Shown here one piece after another: positions 42,861 to 54,800 of a stretch of DNA of 64,000 nucleotides. The position numbers and the translations under genes were made by a program. The first letter of the stretch is position 1. Every line of letters starts with the position of its first letter. Below the pieces are notes generated by a model. That model was not told the origin of the DNA. It saw nothing but the letters and a program-made list of their open reading frames with translations, and made no database searches. This DNA comes from Atkinsonella hypoxylon. Taxonomy: Eukaryota > Ascomycota > Sordariomycetes > Hypocreales > Clavicipitaceae. The DNA is taken from NCBI GenBank assembly GCA_000729835.1, contig JFHB01000010.1, forward strand, positions 124,001 to 188,000, in the 5' to 3' direction.

Positions 42861-44594
42861 ATGGCAGACGCGCCGGATCCTGCGCTGCAGGTCATAATTT
42901 TGGTACGTCAGCTTCTCAAGTCTTTGGTCACCGCGGTGGCGCTATACTACGGGTGCGTAGATGTGATCTGTGCTAGCCTCAGATCCCGTCTTGCGCCCGC
43001 CTTGCGATACTATTCACACATATCTATCTAGTGGAAAGCTCATTTTCCGCTTCTCGTCTGTGCCTCGGAGACTGACACTACCTAGGGCTCAGGTGGAGGT
43101 CCTCAAGAATCCAATGTCACAGCCTTCTTGGTCCGCGCCGTCGCAGAGAGATGGTCTAAGGGATCAATCGTGGCTGTCGATGCCGGCGTTCATCTGTCTG
43201 CTATCACACGGCTCATCGAAGAAGCATATCCGTCATCACCGCCCACAAGCTTGCCCTTCAAACTTGACGCCGGACCTTTCTCGGGCCTGGAACTGCCATA
43301 TGCATCCATTGGGGCCAATGCAGCCTATGTCACACGGTCTCTCGTCGACACATACCTCATTACTCATCCGCATCTAGATCACATCTCAGGCTTCGTCGTC
43401 AACACAGCCGGGTTTCCTGGCACCCGTCCCAAAAAATTGGCCGGATCAACGAGCACCATCCAGGCCTTCAAAAACCACATCTTCAACAACGTCATTTGGC
43501 CTAATCTGAGTGACGAGAACAACGGGGCAGGCCTGCTCACGTACCTGCGGCTGGTGGAGGGCGGCAGTCCTGCGCTAGGAGACGGCCAGGGCAAAGGATA
43601 CACGGAGGTGTGTGACGGCCTGCTTGTCAAGACGTGGAGCGTCAGCCATGGCCACTGCATCGAGAAACATCCACACCGGGGCTCGACATCGAGCGCGTCG
43701 CCGAGATTCGGTAGTCACGATGGTCCTTCGCAAACACCTCGGCGGGACTTGCATGCATATTTCGCCTCACAGCCAAACCCAAGGGCGCAGTTGCTCCTCG
43801 GCCAGACGGCATTATCGGCCGCGTCGTCGCCGTTCGGAAACAGCGGTGAACAAGAAAAGTTCTGTGTCTATGATTCCAGCGCATACTTCATCCAAGATCA
43901 ATCTCACCAGCGAGAGGTCCTCATCTTCGGGGACGTCGAGCCCGACAGTATATCCCTGAGCCCGCGAAACCTGCAGATCTGGCAAGAGGCGGCGCCCAAA
44001 ATAGCCGCCGGCACACTGGCTGCCATCTTCATCGAATGCAGCTACGACGACTCCCAGAGCAATGACAGGCTGTTTGGACATTTAAAGCCGTGCTTCGTCA
44101 TGGACGAGATGAGAGCCCTGGCAAACGAGGTGGAGATAGCTCGCAAGATGAGGGCGACCGAGTCCAAGAAGCGCAAACGGATCAGCGTGGACCAGTCCCA
44201 CCACCATCGACAGAACCCTACCCACAGGCAAGGGTCTGGGCTCGAGGATCCAGTATCCCCCAAATCGATTCGGCCTATGATCCCGAAATCAGCGGCTTCC
44301 GGTGGAGCGATCGGTGGAACGACATCAGAGTGCACTATCGGCACCCCACATCTAGCCACGCCCACCGACGAGCTATCTCTCCACGATGTCGAGCCTACGG
44401 AGCAAGTTCTGGATTCTCACTCTTCCCGACCGCTCGAGGGTCTAAAAGTGGTCATCATCCACGTGAAAGAAAGGCTGGATGACGGACCGGCAGTGGGAGA
44501 GAGTATATTGGCGCAGTTATCAGAGTATGAGAGGGAAGCGAATCTAGGATGTGAATTTATCATATCCAAATCGGGAATGAGTTTCTATTTCTAG
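42861..44594 (+). CDS. PDE1: 3',5'-cyclic-AMP phosphodiesterase, class II (low affinity)
   Basis: Hydrolyses cAMP (and possibly cGMP) and thereby damps PKA signalling. Two exons, 42861-42902 (14 codons, MADAPDPALQVIIL) and 43086-44594, give 516 residues. The 183-bp intron is phase 0 and splits the class II N-terminal strand: VIIL|GSGGGPQESNVTAFLV. The metallo-beta-lactamase-fold metal site is intact: THPHLDHISGFVVNTAGF (about residues 106-123), TWSVSHGHCIE, and LIFGDVEPDSIS, followed by IFIECSYDDSQSNDRLFGHL. A Lys/Arg/Ser-rich, low-complexity insert (RATESKKRKRISVDQ through ELSLHDVEP) precedes the last conserved strand LKVVIIHVKERLDDGP, as in other filamentous fungi. There is no similarity to class I (HD-type) phosphodiesterases. 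The minus-strand pseudogene lies downstream, tail-to-tail. Confidence 0.96.
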
Positions 44595-44625
44595 CGCCAT
44601 ACACGTTCGACCGGGTCATTTAAAT

Positions 44626-44628
<3 letters not shown>

Positions 44629-44661
<33 letters not shown>
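44629..44661. repeat. 33-T homopolymer
   Basis: An uninterrupted run of T immediately downstream of the PDE1 stop codon. It may contribute to 3'-end formation or be an assembly-sensitive simple repeat. Confidence 0.95.
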
Positions 44662-44665
<4 letters not shown>

Positions 44666-44798
44666 GAGTTTGGGGAACCCCTTTGGCGCAAAAGGTAGAG
44701 CATTTCGGTAACCATGAACAGGACGGCCCCATATAGACGCATGCGTCAACGACAAGGTCTACTCGTCCCATGCCATCTGCTACACATGGAAACGAAGC

Positions 44799-45006
44799 CT
44801 AGTTCCTCGAACCGTGAAAGCAACGCCATGGCTCACTCTCTGTACTCCCTTCTCTCGTTTTGATCTTGTCCAGTCCAGCCTGGCCACCGAGATCCTCCTC
44901 AAACTTGAGCCTCTTCAACTCAAACCCTTCATTCGTCCCGCTGTACGTAATCCCCGCCCATGCGACCAATCGGTCTCAAAAACCAAGCTATCGTCCCCTC
45001 CCCCCC

Positions 45007-45039
<33 letters not shown>

Positions 45040-45400
45040 CCAGTCAACTCTCCATCTTATTCATGTATAAGTGAGAAGCCAAAGGGGAAAAAAAATAAAA
45101 ATAACTCACAACAGGATCAATCAGGGTCCCATCTGAACTAATCGCGTCCTCCCTAGCCCAGAACCTCACGCCCTACAGCACGACCATCGTGCCCGTCTTC
45201 TCCCCCGACCTCCTACTCTCGCACACGTTCCACCTTGGCCTCGATGAACTGGTCGCTCGCTGATGGTGTTGATGACGGCCTCGCTCGTATCGAGCAGGTT
45301 CCTCAGCGTGTCTTTCGCCTCGGCGACCGGGGACGAAAAGCCGACTACGAAGATGGGTAGGAGGTCCTGGAAGAAAGGACCCCGAAGACTCCAGATTGCT
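44799..45400 (-). pseudogene. Broken flavin-reductase-like (FMN-binding split-barrel) protein gene
   Basis: Read on the minus strand, the order of a fungal flavin-reductase-like/nitrilotriacetate-monooxygenase-component-type protein is visible in pieces. First comes LPIFVVGFSSPVAEAKDTLR with NLLDTSEAVINTISE. The central segment expected next is missing. In another frame follow FIEAKVERVRE, KTGTMVV, then a stop, then GVRFWAREDAISSDGTLIDP. A donor-like GTGAGT leads into T-rich DNA containing a 31-nt homopolymer. After this, PIGRMGG matches the family, but an extra G in a G-run shifts the frame before ITYSGTNEGFELKRLKFEED and LGGQAGLDKIKTREGS. So there is at least one deletion (about 40-60 codons), one in-frame stop and one frameshift, and no upstream exon could be found. 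The family assignment comes from remembered conserved blocks. Sequencing error at the homopolymers could explain the frameshift but not the deletion. Confidence 0.75.
45008..45038. repeat. 31-A homopolymer inside the pseudogene
   Basis: Uninterrupted A-run preceded by C residues; on the pseudogene strand it forms a pyrimidine tract within a probable former intron. Confidence 0.95.
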
Positions 45401-46360
45401 TTGAGATTGTTCGGTTTTTTATACCAAGGTGATAGCGGAGAGGCGCTTATCTGAGCCGTTTACACCAAGTTGGTCTAGTGAGATTGAGCGTGTTTTAATA
45501 AGTAACGTAATAGAGAGTTGAGGGGAAGAGGGTTTGTTGCGCCTGGTTCGAATAGCCCATGGTTTGGTCCAGGTGGCTGGGTTGTGCTCTTCGAACTGGC
45601 GAATGGTGAGTGATATGGTTGATGGTTAACACGACATAGGGTTGGTATCTAGGCAAGGCTTGCGCATCAAGATGCAAAGACTGAGATCATAACTGGCACC
45701 AGAATGCTCAGGGAAGTCGCGCGCAATAGCAACGCAAATCACTACGAGATACGATCAAAAGTGGACAAAAAGGCAAGGAACCCTTTCTCAATAAACAACA
45801 TTCTCTATCTGCAAGCACACTCGAATCCAAACCGAAAATCACGTCGCTAATTTTTCCTTTCCCTTTCTGTCCCACACTCGAACAGACCAGTTCACACCAT
45901 CCACAAACTTTTCAAGTAATTCTCCCTCACTGAGACACGCCATCGGCTGTCCAGTGGCGCCGTGTAGCCCGTTTCTCGGGACTCCGTGCTGATTCCCTGC
46001 TCGGCCTTCCTTTCGCCATTTCCCTCCCGGTCCTTCGGCTGCACGGAGTGACGACCCCTGCACCCAGATCCTGTGGTTCCAGGAGCGGCTAATGTGCGAC
46101 TGGTTGAGCTTTCTGTAGCTCCTGATTGGATATCCTCGAATTCCCGTTTGCCTTCCAGCTAGATACCTTGATGTATTGTACGGTTCCTAGCAATGGAGCA
46201 AGACTGGGCCGCCGGCAATAACACTTTTGTTTTTGCCTTGTTGTCATGTTTCCTTCACTGCTTCGTAGGGAAGCGCAGCCATCTGTGAAGCCCCCGAGTT
46301 AGGACTGGGCGAACAGGTCAAAAGACGGAATAATAGGATGCACTTACCATCTGCCTTCAT
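45401..46360. other. Intergenic region, no gene seen
   Basis: About 1 kb between the pseudogene and the 3' end of the C2H2 factor. Short minus-strand frames near 45541-45600 (FEEHNPATWTKPW) read coding-like but could not be linked to a family. The missing 5' part of the pseudogene is not found here. Confidence 0.45.
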
Positions 46361-48030
46361 TCAACCAGTAGAATAGGTTCGGCGGGCCGACTCGGCTGGC
46401 AACATGTCCAGGCCAACTGAGCTGAGTTCCTTGGTCATGTTTGCCATGTAAGCAAGGCGCTTCTGGACATCGCCGATCTGCTGCAGGCTGCGAGCGTCAT
46501 CCGGCTTGGTTAGGTCGCGAACAATCTCTTCTACGACGCGCCTCTGGTCGAGCCATTGCTCAAGGAGGGGCTTGGCAGGAACGTGCTTTGTGTCTGCCAC
46601 TGGCATGGACTTGAGCGTCGCCTTGCGTGTTCCACTCGCCGGTTCTGCAGCCTCCGTCTTTCTCTTGCGGCCCTTGGCAGACTGGCTGCTGCCCCCAGAG
46701 GGAGGGGAGCAACCGGCGCTGCCGTGGTCATTGTGCACGCGCTTCATGTGGTCTCGCAAGTTCCATTGGCGCGGGAATCCATTGCCTGGAACGGCACGTT
46801 CACATCCATCGTAGACGCAGAGGAAAGGCTTATCACCATGACCATGTAGTCCGTGGGCTTCTCGCTCATGACGAAGGAGGCAGGCAGTGGAGGAGAAGCG
46901 AGCACCTTCGCAGGCCTCGGCCTTGCAGCGATATGGCTTCAGGTGAGAGTCCACGAACTTGCTGTAGCACAAATTAGGTCAGATGGCTCGTCAGTTGTAG
47001 GAGTGGAAGGGGGGTTTAATTCTTACTCATAGTTGCACTTAAGCTTCTCGGGCTTGTGGTTGCAACTCGCTTGTCCCTCCCAAGGACAGTGGAAAAGGCC
47101 ATCGGGTCCAGGTGTGGCGTTCTTGTACAGCTCGTGGTCTCTAGCCGAGGACTCACCATCACTTCCGTGTCTGCGAGATGCAAACGCGGTGGACATGACC
47201 AGGCCGCCATCTTCGAGCTTGATCGTTTCCTTGCTCGTATCTGAGACTAGAGAGACCTTGCGCTCCGCACTATAAACATCAAGCACGTAAGGTGGTTGGT
47301 CGCAGAATCTGATTAGAGGTGACTTGACGTACCTGGGAGAGTCACTGACGATATCAGGTGAGTTGGGACTCAGCGCACTGGGCAGCCAGACCTCGTCAAT
47401 AGTGGCAGGGGAGGAAGTACGTGAAATGGAGCTGGAAAAGCAATCCCAAGAGCCTGGTGATGAGTTGTCTGGCAGAACAGATTCAGGACCCAAGTGCATC
47501 TGTGCAGGAACCATGTGCATAGGGTTGGCATCAGAAACGGCAAAAGTACCAGTGGCACTGGCCATGTTCATGTCAAGGCTAATATCAGGCCAGTATATCT
47601 GTGTGTTGGCTGCAGCCGCATCGGCCGCCACCAGCAGACAAGAGTCCATTCCGGCCACGGTTCCGGCGACACTGGCAGAATGTGAAACATTTCTGAAAGC
47701 GGGTGCATTACCTCTGCTCATATGGGATGATTGAGAGAGAGACGAGCCTGAAGATCGGCTCGAGTCTGCTCTAGACATGGCTTGTGCCACGGATGAGCTT
47801 TGTGCAGTAATCCTTGGGTTGGTCCAAACAGAATCCATGGATTGCGTGTGTTCTAGCCTTGATCCCCTGGGAGTGGTCTGTCCTGATGTGAAAAGATAAT
47901 CCTCGGCTTCTCCTGAGTGGGATGATCCATTATCCGAGTACTCATGGAAGGTTTGTGGGTTATCTCCAGCGGCTTGCCATGAGCCATTCAACAAATCAGT
48001 TGAAGGCTCTGGGTGAGCAAAAGAAAACAT
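46361..48030 (-). CDS. C2H2 zinc-finger transcription factor
   Basis: A putative DNA-binding regulator. Two exons (47027-48030 and 46361-46961; 65-bp intron with GTAAGA donor and CTAATTT branch-like site) give 534 residues. The N-terminal ~300 residues are Ser/Asn/Pro-rich and probably disordered. The C-terminal DNA-binding part begins HCPWEGQASCNHKPEKLKC and, across the intron, reads NYDKFVDSHLKPYRCKAEAC; this N-Y-D-K-F-V-D-S-H-L-K-P-Y block is a hallmark of a fungal C2H2 subgroup. Two fingers follow: CKAEACEGARFSSTACLLRH and FLCVYDGCERAVPG...LRDHMKRVH. A basic patch (KGRKRK) and a helical tail end the protein. The start at 48030 (MFSFAHPEPST) is provisional: the frame continues upstream to a good acceptor (GTACTAATC...CACTACAG near 48070-48090), so another 5' exon may exist. 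Targets are unknown. Confidence 0.9.
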
Positions 48031-50412
48031 GCCAACAGGGTTTGTAGATATTGATGATTGCGGGTAGCTGTAGTGGCTGTTGATTAGTACATAAACACTA
48101 CGTCTCAAGTATGAAGAAATTTGCATATGGAACAAAGCAGTGCATAAAATACGACAGATGAAAACAGAGTACAGAGCCGTAATCAACTTTGATCTATATT
48201 CGTGTCAGTCCTTGTCTTGACGGTTCAGGAGAGTAATTTACAGACCCAGCTACAGCACATGCTGCACTATCCAACTCAGGGGTTAACAGAGTCTTGCTGA
48301 TCCATGGGTGTCTTGTCGAAATCCAGGATGAGACATGCCATATGCTGTAAGAGATGATGCGCTTCCCGAGGGGGGTCGAATGCGTGGCGCCATTGCAAGG
48401 GTGCGTCCATAAAAACTTCCGACCGTCATTTACTTGGCGGCTTCGGAAATGTCGAGCATCCAAGGTCCAGAGGTATAATGTTTACACATAGTGCTGCAGC
48501 TCCAGCAGCCGCTGCTCTGGGATCGTACGTTAAGAAACAGCAACTTCATGTGTCAAAAAAAGGGTCCAAAAATAAGCCTAGTTGGTGCGGCTTTGAGATT
48601 TCAAAGTTCAATCTCCAGAATCAGGGCATTGTCCAATGTGGTCTTCAAGTTGATCCATTTCGCGGCAGCGACGCAATCAAATTAGATTGCAAGAACAGAT
48701 TAGTTCTTTTTGACAGACGCTTACCAATCGTCAGATATCTAAAACAGATTGGGTCATCTGTGATCCAATTGTTCCTGATAAAAAACGAAACTTGAGAAAA
48801 AGCATATTGTGGTTCCTGGCGTGAAGTCATGAATTCCTGGGTCGATGAAAACGGCTCCTTGGGCAAACCTTAACGTCGTCGCTGTCTCCGTGTTATGTTG
48901 CTTCTTGTAGATCCTGCCTTGCACTTCATGTCCTCATGAACATGGCATCTGTATTCATTTCTTGTATCTGTCCCTTGCCCGGGCTTGGGCAAGTACTGTG
49001 TTCCTGGTATCTCCAAGTCCATCGGTGGCATGAAAAGTTGCTGTTTTAGGTCCATTGGTCTGCTTGATCCGTGGGAATGTGTTCATATGAAATCCATGGG
49101 AGCAAGATCCGTGTTGAGAACAAACAAAAACAAAATGAAAGATACACGACTTTGAAGCAACATGACTATGTTTAAAGCGGATATCCTGGAAATTAAAATG
49201 GAGGAAGAAAAACAGTACCTAGAGAGTGGTTGAACCTCATCGAGGTCAACTGAGCTATTGTAACCTGGCATGTTGGCCGGGTTGGACACAACAAGAGCAA
49301 TTGGCATTGTATCCTGGAGTAGCGCAATGTAGAGCCGGCACACAAACTCACAAAGATCAAATTAGATCAGATGAGTATTCGAGTGGCAAAACAATACTGT
49401 TCCTGTGGCAAAGGGATATGGAACTGGATGCCCTAATGCTTTGGGACAATTGGGCCTGAGAATATCAAGTGTCCTGAGGGTTGATCTTGTTCAAGAATGG
49501 TAAGGTTCCTTTGGGCTGTCTCTTGGTGGCAAGATCAGGTAGTGGGAGCGGAAAGGCTTGGTGGCCTGAAACTGTAAAGAGAAAGGGTGGTGAAGAATAA
49601 AAAGGAAAGCGCACGGCGGTTCGTTGCTTGGGTGTTGGGCTGCGATATTGAATGTTGGGCAGTAAAATTATAAAGTTGGGAAAGACGGGTTGGGCTCGCG
49701 GGGAGCATGCGGGTTTTATTGTCGTGATGAAAGCCTGACGGTGTGAATTGCATCACGTTGGCGTCCGCGTGGCCCCACAAGACGGCCTGTCGAGTGACGC
49801 ACCAAGAGGGTCGGAGACAGGGGGCATTGGGGGTCGTCGGGGGGCCGCATGAATGCGCTGGCACCTTGAGAGCGAGTGATTGTGCTCGAATCGCCGGTGC
49901 TACAGGGATGATGCTGTGACCGGTTTCCCTTCGTTGATGATGAGAGATAATAGCGGCTGGGAAGAATGTGGCTCGGTGGAGAAGGGACAACGACTCGCAA
50001 TACATCTTGACCGCTTACTGGACGGCAGGGCGCGAAACGAGACGTGATGTGGGAGCACTAGCCGCAGACAACGAAGCAATGCATGCTTGGGGGTGCCAAC
50101 AGAGGCTTGAGATTGAATGAATGAGCGGTCCTGCGAGACATTTTCTCGTCGGTTATCATCAATCATTTCTCCGCCCCGCTCGTAAGAGGTGCTTTGCTCT
50201 TGCTCTTGAGTCTTGAGTCGTTACAAAGACGGACGCGACATAGTTAATTCGTGCTGGGAACGTACTGCCCGGGGTTGCGACCATGTCGAGGCAAGAGGTT
50301 GAGCTACTTATCAAGATCGTCGGCGTCGAGTCAAATATCTTGGTCCAGCCAAGGTTCGTAAGAAGGTGAAAGCACTGTTCGTCAATCTCCGTGTCTTGTG
50401 TGTGTGTGTGTC

Positions 50413-50413
<1 letters not shown>

Positions 50414-50473
<60 letters not shown>
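50414..50473. repeat. (TG)n microsatellite, about 60 bp
   Basis: About 30 uninterrupted TG dinucleotides, with a second shorter TG block at 50398-50411 separated by TCT. Likely length-variable between strains. Confidence 0.95.
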
Positions 50474-50474
<1 letters not shown>

Positions 50475-52744
50475 CCCATGCATGTGCTGTCCGGTGTGAC
50501 CAGTCCGCTTGTTGCGTCTGATTGTCTCCGACGTGGGAGCAAATTTAACAAATCCCATGCGTGATTTATAGGGTGACTCAGCGAATAGCGTACCTCTGAA
50601 CAACGCATATTGATCCGGCTTGTTCGGTGTGATGAAGCCAGCATGTGGACGTCAGTACGCACTTCAGCTTGACAGGCTCAAACTGTACGCCAAGCAGAGT
50701 GCATGTTGAGGAGGACTTCAAAGCCCTGATAAATGCTGATACCCCTTCAAGTGCGTCAGGATTCCCACCTCAACCTAAGTATTTTTAGACCCGCTAGTCG
50801 TGATTGTGGGTCAGACATCCTACTTGATACCGCACTTAAAGGGATTCCTTTTAAAAAAAAAAAAAAACCGAGAGGCGGTCAAAGCCGCGGGACGGCGCGC
50901 AGCACGTGCGTGGAGTTGTGGCTGGATGGCGACTCGTGTCCTGTGTTTTCCTCCTTCTAGATCTACCGACACGTGATATCCCATTTAAAGTGTAAGGACA
51001 TTTGTTCTGTATACAGAGTAAGTTGGAATTAGATATCCTTTCATGATTCCAAGTCCTCGCGGTATTAACTGACGCATGAATGATTTTACGTCAGTGTTAA
51101 CATATTTGTAATCAGTCGCGGCGGTGAAATTGCCGTGTCAGTAATGGCTGCTGATCCAGCCCATCCCCGCTGTACACGCACGCAGTCGTCTGGACAATGA
51201 CTTCCTTCCCGAAGGCTCAAGCTTTGACATATTTCGGTCTCCTCGGAACGTTGCTTTTTATGTTCCGTCGCCTGCAGTCAGCCCGAAGACACCAAAGCTG
51301 GTGACTTGAAACACAATCAGATAAGAAGGCAAAGCCAGGGACCATGCAGGTAATATTCCAGTATGGCTATGTCATAATTCGCCATTAAAATGTCAGTGTC
51401 ACAGGCCATTATTGTGACGTTATACGGAATATGGTCTGGTCTCATCAGCCTTTCTCGGAAGCTGATTAACTAGAGCGAATTGGTCAGCTAGGGGAGCTGG
51501 CACAGTTGCCCTAGCAGTATCGGATATGATGAAACGGCCCGGTTGGTGTGTGCTAGTGACTGACTCGGCTATAAATTCAGACCACACCGGTACGGCCGGC
51601 AGAGTCTTCTCAATATGTGAGCAGCGCGAAGTAGAAAAGAAAACCCCTTTTTGCCAGCTGGTGTTATTAGTTCCCCTCGCGGTGGATAGTGCGTGGGGTA
51701 AATGACGGTGAGTCTTGGTGGCTTGGGTGGAGCAGCCCAGCCACCCGTCGTGTGCAGGTTCTCAATGTGCCGCAAAGCAAAGCATTGACAGGAAGCGGAA
51801 AAGCTGAGTATCAGATTCGTATAGTGCCTTAGCGGCAATACTCTCCTTATTTTCTTTCTTGGTGAAAGTACTGGGTAATATGACGTTGATTTCCCACCCA
51901 GCTCGATTTACCGAGAACCAAAGAAGACGAAAGAGACATCAATATGGTGTGATTGGGCATCGTGAGGAACAAGATCAGTTGTTTTGGATGGCAAGTGTAT
52001 CCGAAACACGAATTAGCGCGGCAAGCACAGGGGGCAAGACGAAGTACTTGCATAGCAAGTTCACTGTACAAGCCTTCGGGCTTATGCACCGATGGAAGTT
52101 CGCTCAACTTCTATTGTAGGCCAGCGTGACAGCCCTGGAGGCTTATCAGCCTTTTGAAAGGCAGCTGTAATAGCACCGGCGTGTCGGTCCTGAATCATTT
52201 GGAGCAGGTCCATCCGTGTTCATCATGAACTAGTACTAAGTATTGCCGTATGTCCAGGTATTTAATGGGACTGACTGTCTCTTGGATACTCAGTGATTGG
52301 TTGGGACTGATTGTGCGCGACTAGTAGTAAGCCACTGAGTCGGGCAATGCCGAATGGTGCCCAATTGCCTCGGTCATCTAGTATTGTCTCTGTAGGTGAC
52401 GACGAGGTGACGGGCAGCTGGTTCATGACGTAGGGGCCAACGTGACTGCAGGTACGGAGTGCAGGTCACCCTTCAATTGGGTTTCTTTTCATGGTGAGCA
52501 GTGACGACGAGTTTTGCGCGCCGCGCGTACCTGGTCTGGTCAACGTAATGAACGTCTTCCGTCTGCTGGACAAGGGAAGATGGGCAGAGACTGTTAGCTT
52601 GTAATTACCTTGGGTGTATTACAATCACACATTCGCGATGTGTGCGAAGAGGACAAATGCCCGAGAAATATTCGAGATCAGCACTAAATAGGACTTGGCG
52701 TTATCAATTACTGCAGCGCTACGGACTTATATCCGATAGACTTG

Positions 52745-52836
52745 ACGACTGGCAACTGACGACTGGCAACTGACGACTGGCAACTGGCAACTGGCAACTG
52801 GCAACTGGCAACTAGCAACTGGCAACTGGCAACTGA
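52745..52836. repeat. Tandem CTGGCAA heptamer array
   Basis: An array of ACTGGCA units: three CTGGCAACTGACGA 14-mers at the left, then about nine CTGGCAA heptamers with one CTAGCAA variant, ending CTGACGG. It is followed by CGCCTGC repeats. Not linked to any gene. Confidence 0.92.
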
Positions 52837-54800
52837 CGGCCGCCTGCCGCCTGCCGCCAGGTGGTACCAAATGATTGCACTGTGGCACGGGCGATCTAGT
52901 AGAAAAGAGCCGAATCCCCAGACTCGTCGAGACATGACGAGACATGTGGAGGCGGGTCATGATGCATGGTGGTGGTGCCGTGGTAGATAAAGCATGGCAG
53001 CTCAATCCCCAGCGCTCGCGCGCCAACCGACGATGATCCACAATCGACGATGATCCACAACCCACGAACATCGCCCGTTCATCTGAGTCTATCACTATCA
53101 CGTCCATGATACAATGTATGTGTATCACGGGATACTCTTGCTTCGACCAGAACACGTATCCACACTAGTTAGGACGCCGTCCAGCGGTCGTACATACACG
53201 CATAATACAAGACACATTTCCATGCTAGAAGAAATGGCGTGCATGTACCGCCCGCTATGAGATTATCCAGATATTGGCACCAGATGGAGCACCATCCCAG
53301 GTTCGGCATGCAAAGCAGGGCCTTGCAGCGACTTTGTGATTCCCAAAATTGGCCACTCGGGCGCGGGTGCCTTGATCAGGGCCAAACCTGCTGGCATGAT
53401 GCCAGTCAGTTGCCGTTCCCAGGAACAGTACTGTAGAACGCTCGACTCCTCGATTCCTCAGCTCCTCGTGTACAAGTGACCAGCCCCAGCCCACACAAGT
53501 ACCGTGACCTCGAGCTCTGTCGACGTCGCTGTCTCTCTCACCGCCTGATACGATTGCGAAATTCTAACGTCACTGTATGCGAGAACCCAACATTCCGAGA
53601 AACGATTGACTTCGTGGTGCATAATCCTACTGACACGCAAGAAACTGGCGAAGGTGCAAAAGCACCGGAATCAATGAGTAGCATAATATCCTCCGTAATT
53701 GAGTAGTTACATTGAAATGAATGCTGTAGGGAGCCAAGGAACGGCGATTGGGCAGTGCAGGTCATTCCGCGCTTGTTGGGCATACAGCCGGGGGCCCCAA
53801 TCCAAGTACCCAAGTACCGTGACTTGTGACTTCTTGATCCGCCGCACCAGGCTCCTGGCTTACTGCTCGCAAATTAACCATGGCACAACTACTCCGTATT
53901 CTCGTCCTATACGGTCATCGGTCTTGAGACTCGACAAGGGTTTCCTGGTCGTAGATTTGGGTGCTTTCCCGGTTCCTCCGCTGTTTGATCCTGCCCTACC
54001 TTGTCTCGCATGCCTTGCTACCTTTCTTGGCTCTGACTCGTCCGGCTTAACGCATATCTGCTCCATCTCCGGTCGCATGGCAGTTCACGATGGAACATAT
54101 AATATCTACATTCCTCCGCCAATTCTCGGTCTGAACATTCGCTAGATCTCTTCTTCGTTTCGCCCTTCACACCAGCCTTCTGAATCTAGATCTTGGATAC
54201 CACTTCGGCCCTCATCCTCCCATACTGTAGGCCGTGTTTCTGCACCTTTTTCTTTTCCATTTGATTGTTGCCTTTCCACGGAGTCATGCCATAAGGCTAC
54301 CCAGCCGTGGATAAGACCCAGGACTATCATTACGGAGTATATTGCACTTGATTTAGTGCTTTGCTATTGCACCAAGCGACCTCTGCCTGTCGACTTGGTC
54401 ATTGCAGGTGTGGACATTTTTGCTCGCCTGCCCTTCGGATCACACCGCTTCCAGCAGCCCCAGGAAATATTTCCCAGGATTGTCATCGATTTCCATGCAT
54501 TTCTCAAGCCAGTTGGATTGATTTTGTCTCCGAGAGAGAGCTACTGGATTTACCTGGAATATTGCCCTGCACGGTGAAACAGTCGGCCACTGCTACCATT
54601 TAAACTACCAGTCCTCGGAAAGAGAAAACTCCCATCGGAACAACCATACGCTAGCTTCAGTGCGCATGTGGTGAACTTTTCTTTTCATTCCATCTTTTCT
54701 CGTACTTGAATTATTTCGTTCCTCTTGCGGGTGCTCTATTCCGTTAGAATCAGGTCTTCCAGCAGTGATCCTAGGTTTCGCGAATCTGTGTCATTGCAGC

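Larger units (their letters stand above)
48031..54800. other. 6.8-kb divergent intergenic region
   Basis: The longest gene-free stretch of the window, between the outward-facing C2H2 factor and the 54801 gene. No open frame above about 170 codons and none with family motifs. It contains a TG microsatellite, a CTGGCAA heptamer array (both listed), a 14-A run (50853-50866), and a C/T-rich leader-like zone (54150-54800) in front of the 54801 gene. Possible untranslated exons of the C2H2 gene lie near 48070-48200. Long leaders and distant regulatory sites are the likeliest content; that is inference. Confidence 0.5.

Noticed and set aside
45546..45560. GGTTCGAATAG, resembling a tRNA B-box
   Set aside because: No matching A-box at the proper distance and no cloverleaf could be drawn.
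50159..50662. 167-codon minus-strand frame with a Thr-His repeat
   Set aside because: The frame is carried by the TG microsatellite and has no other coding sign.
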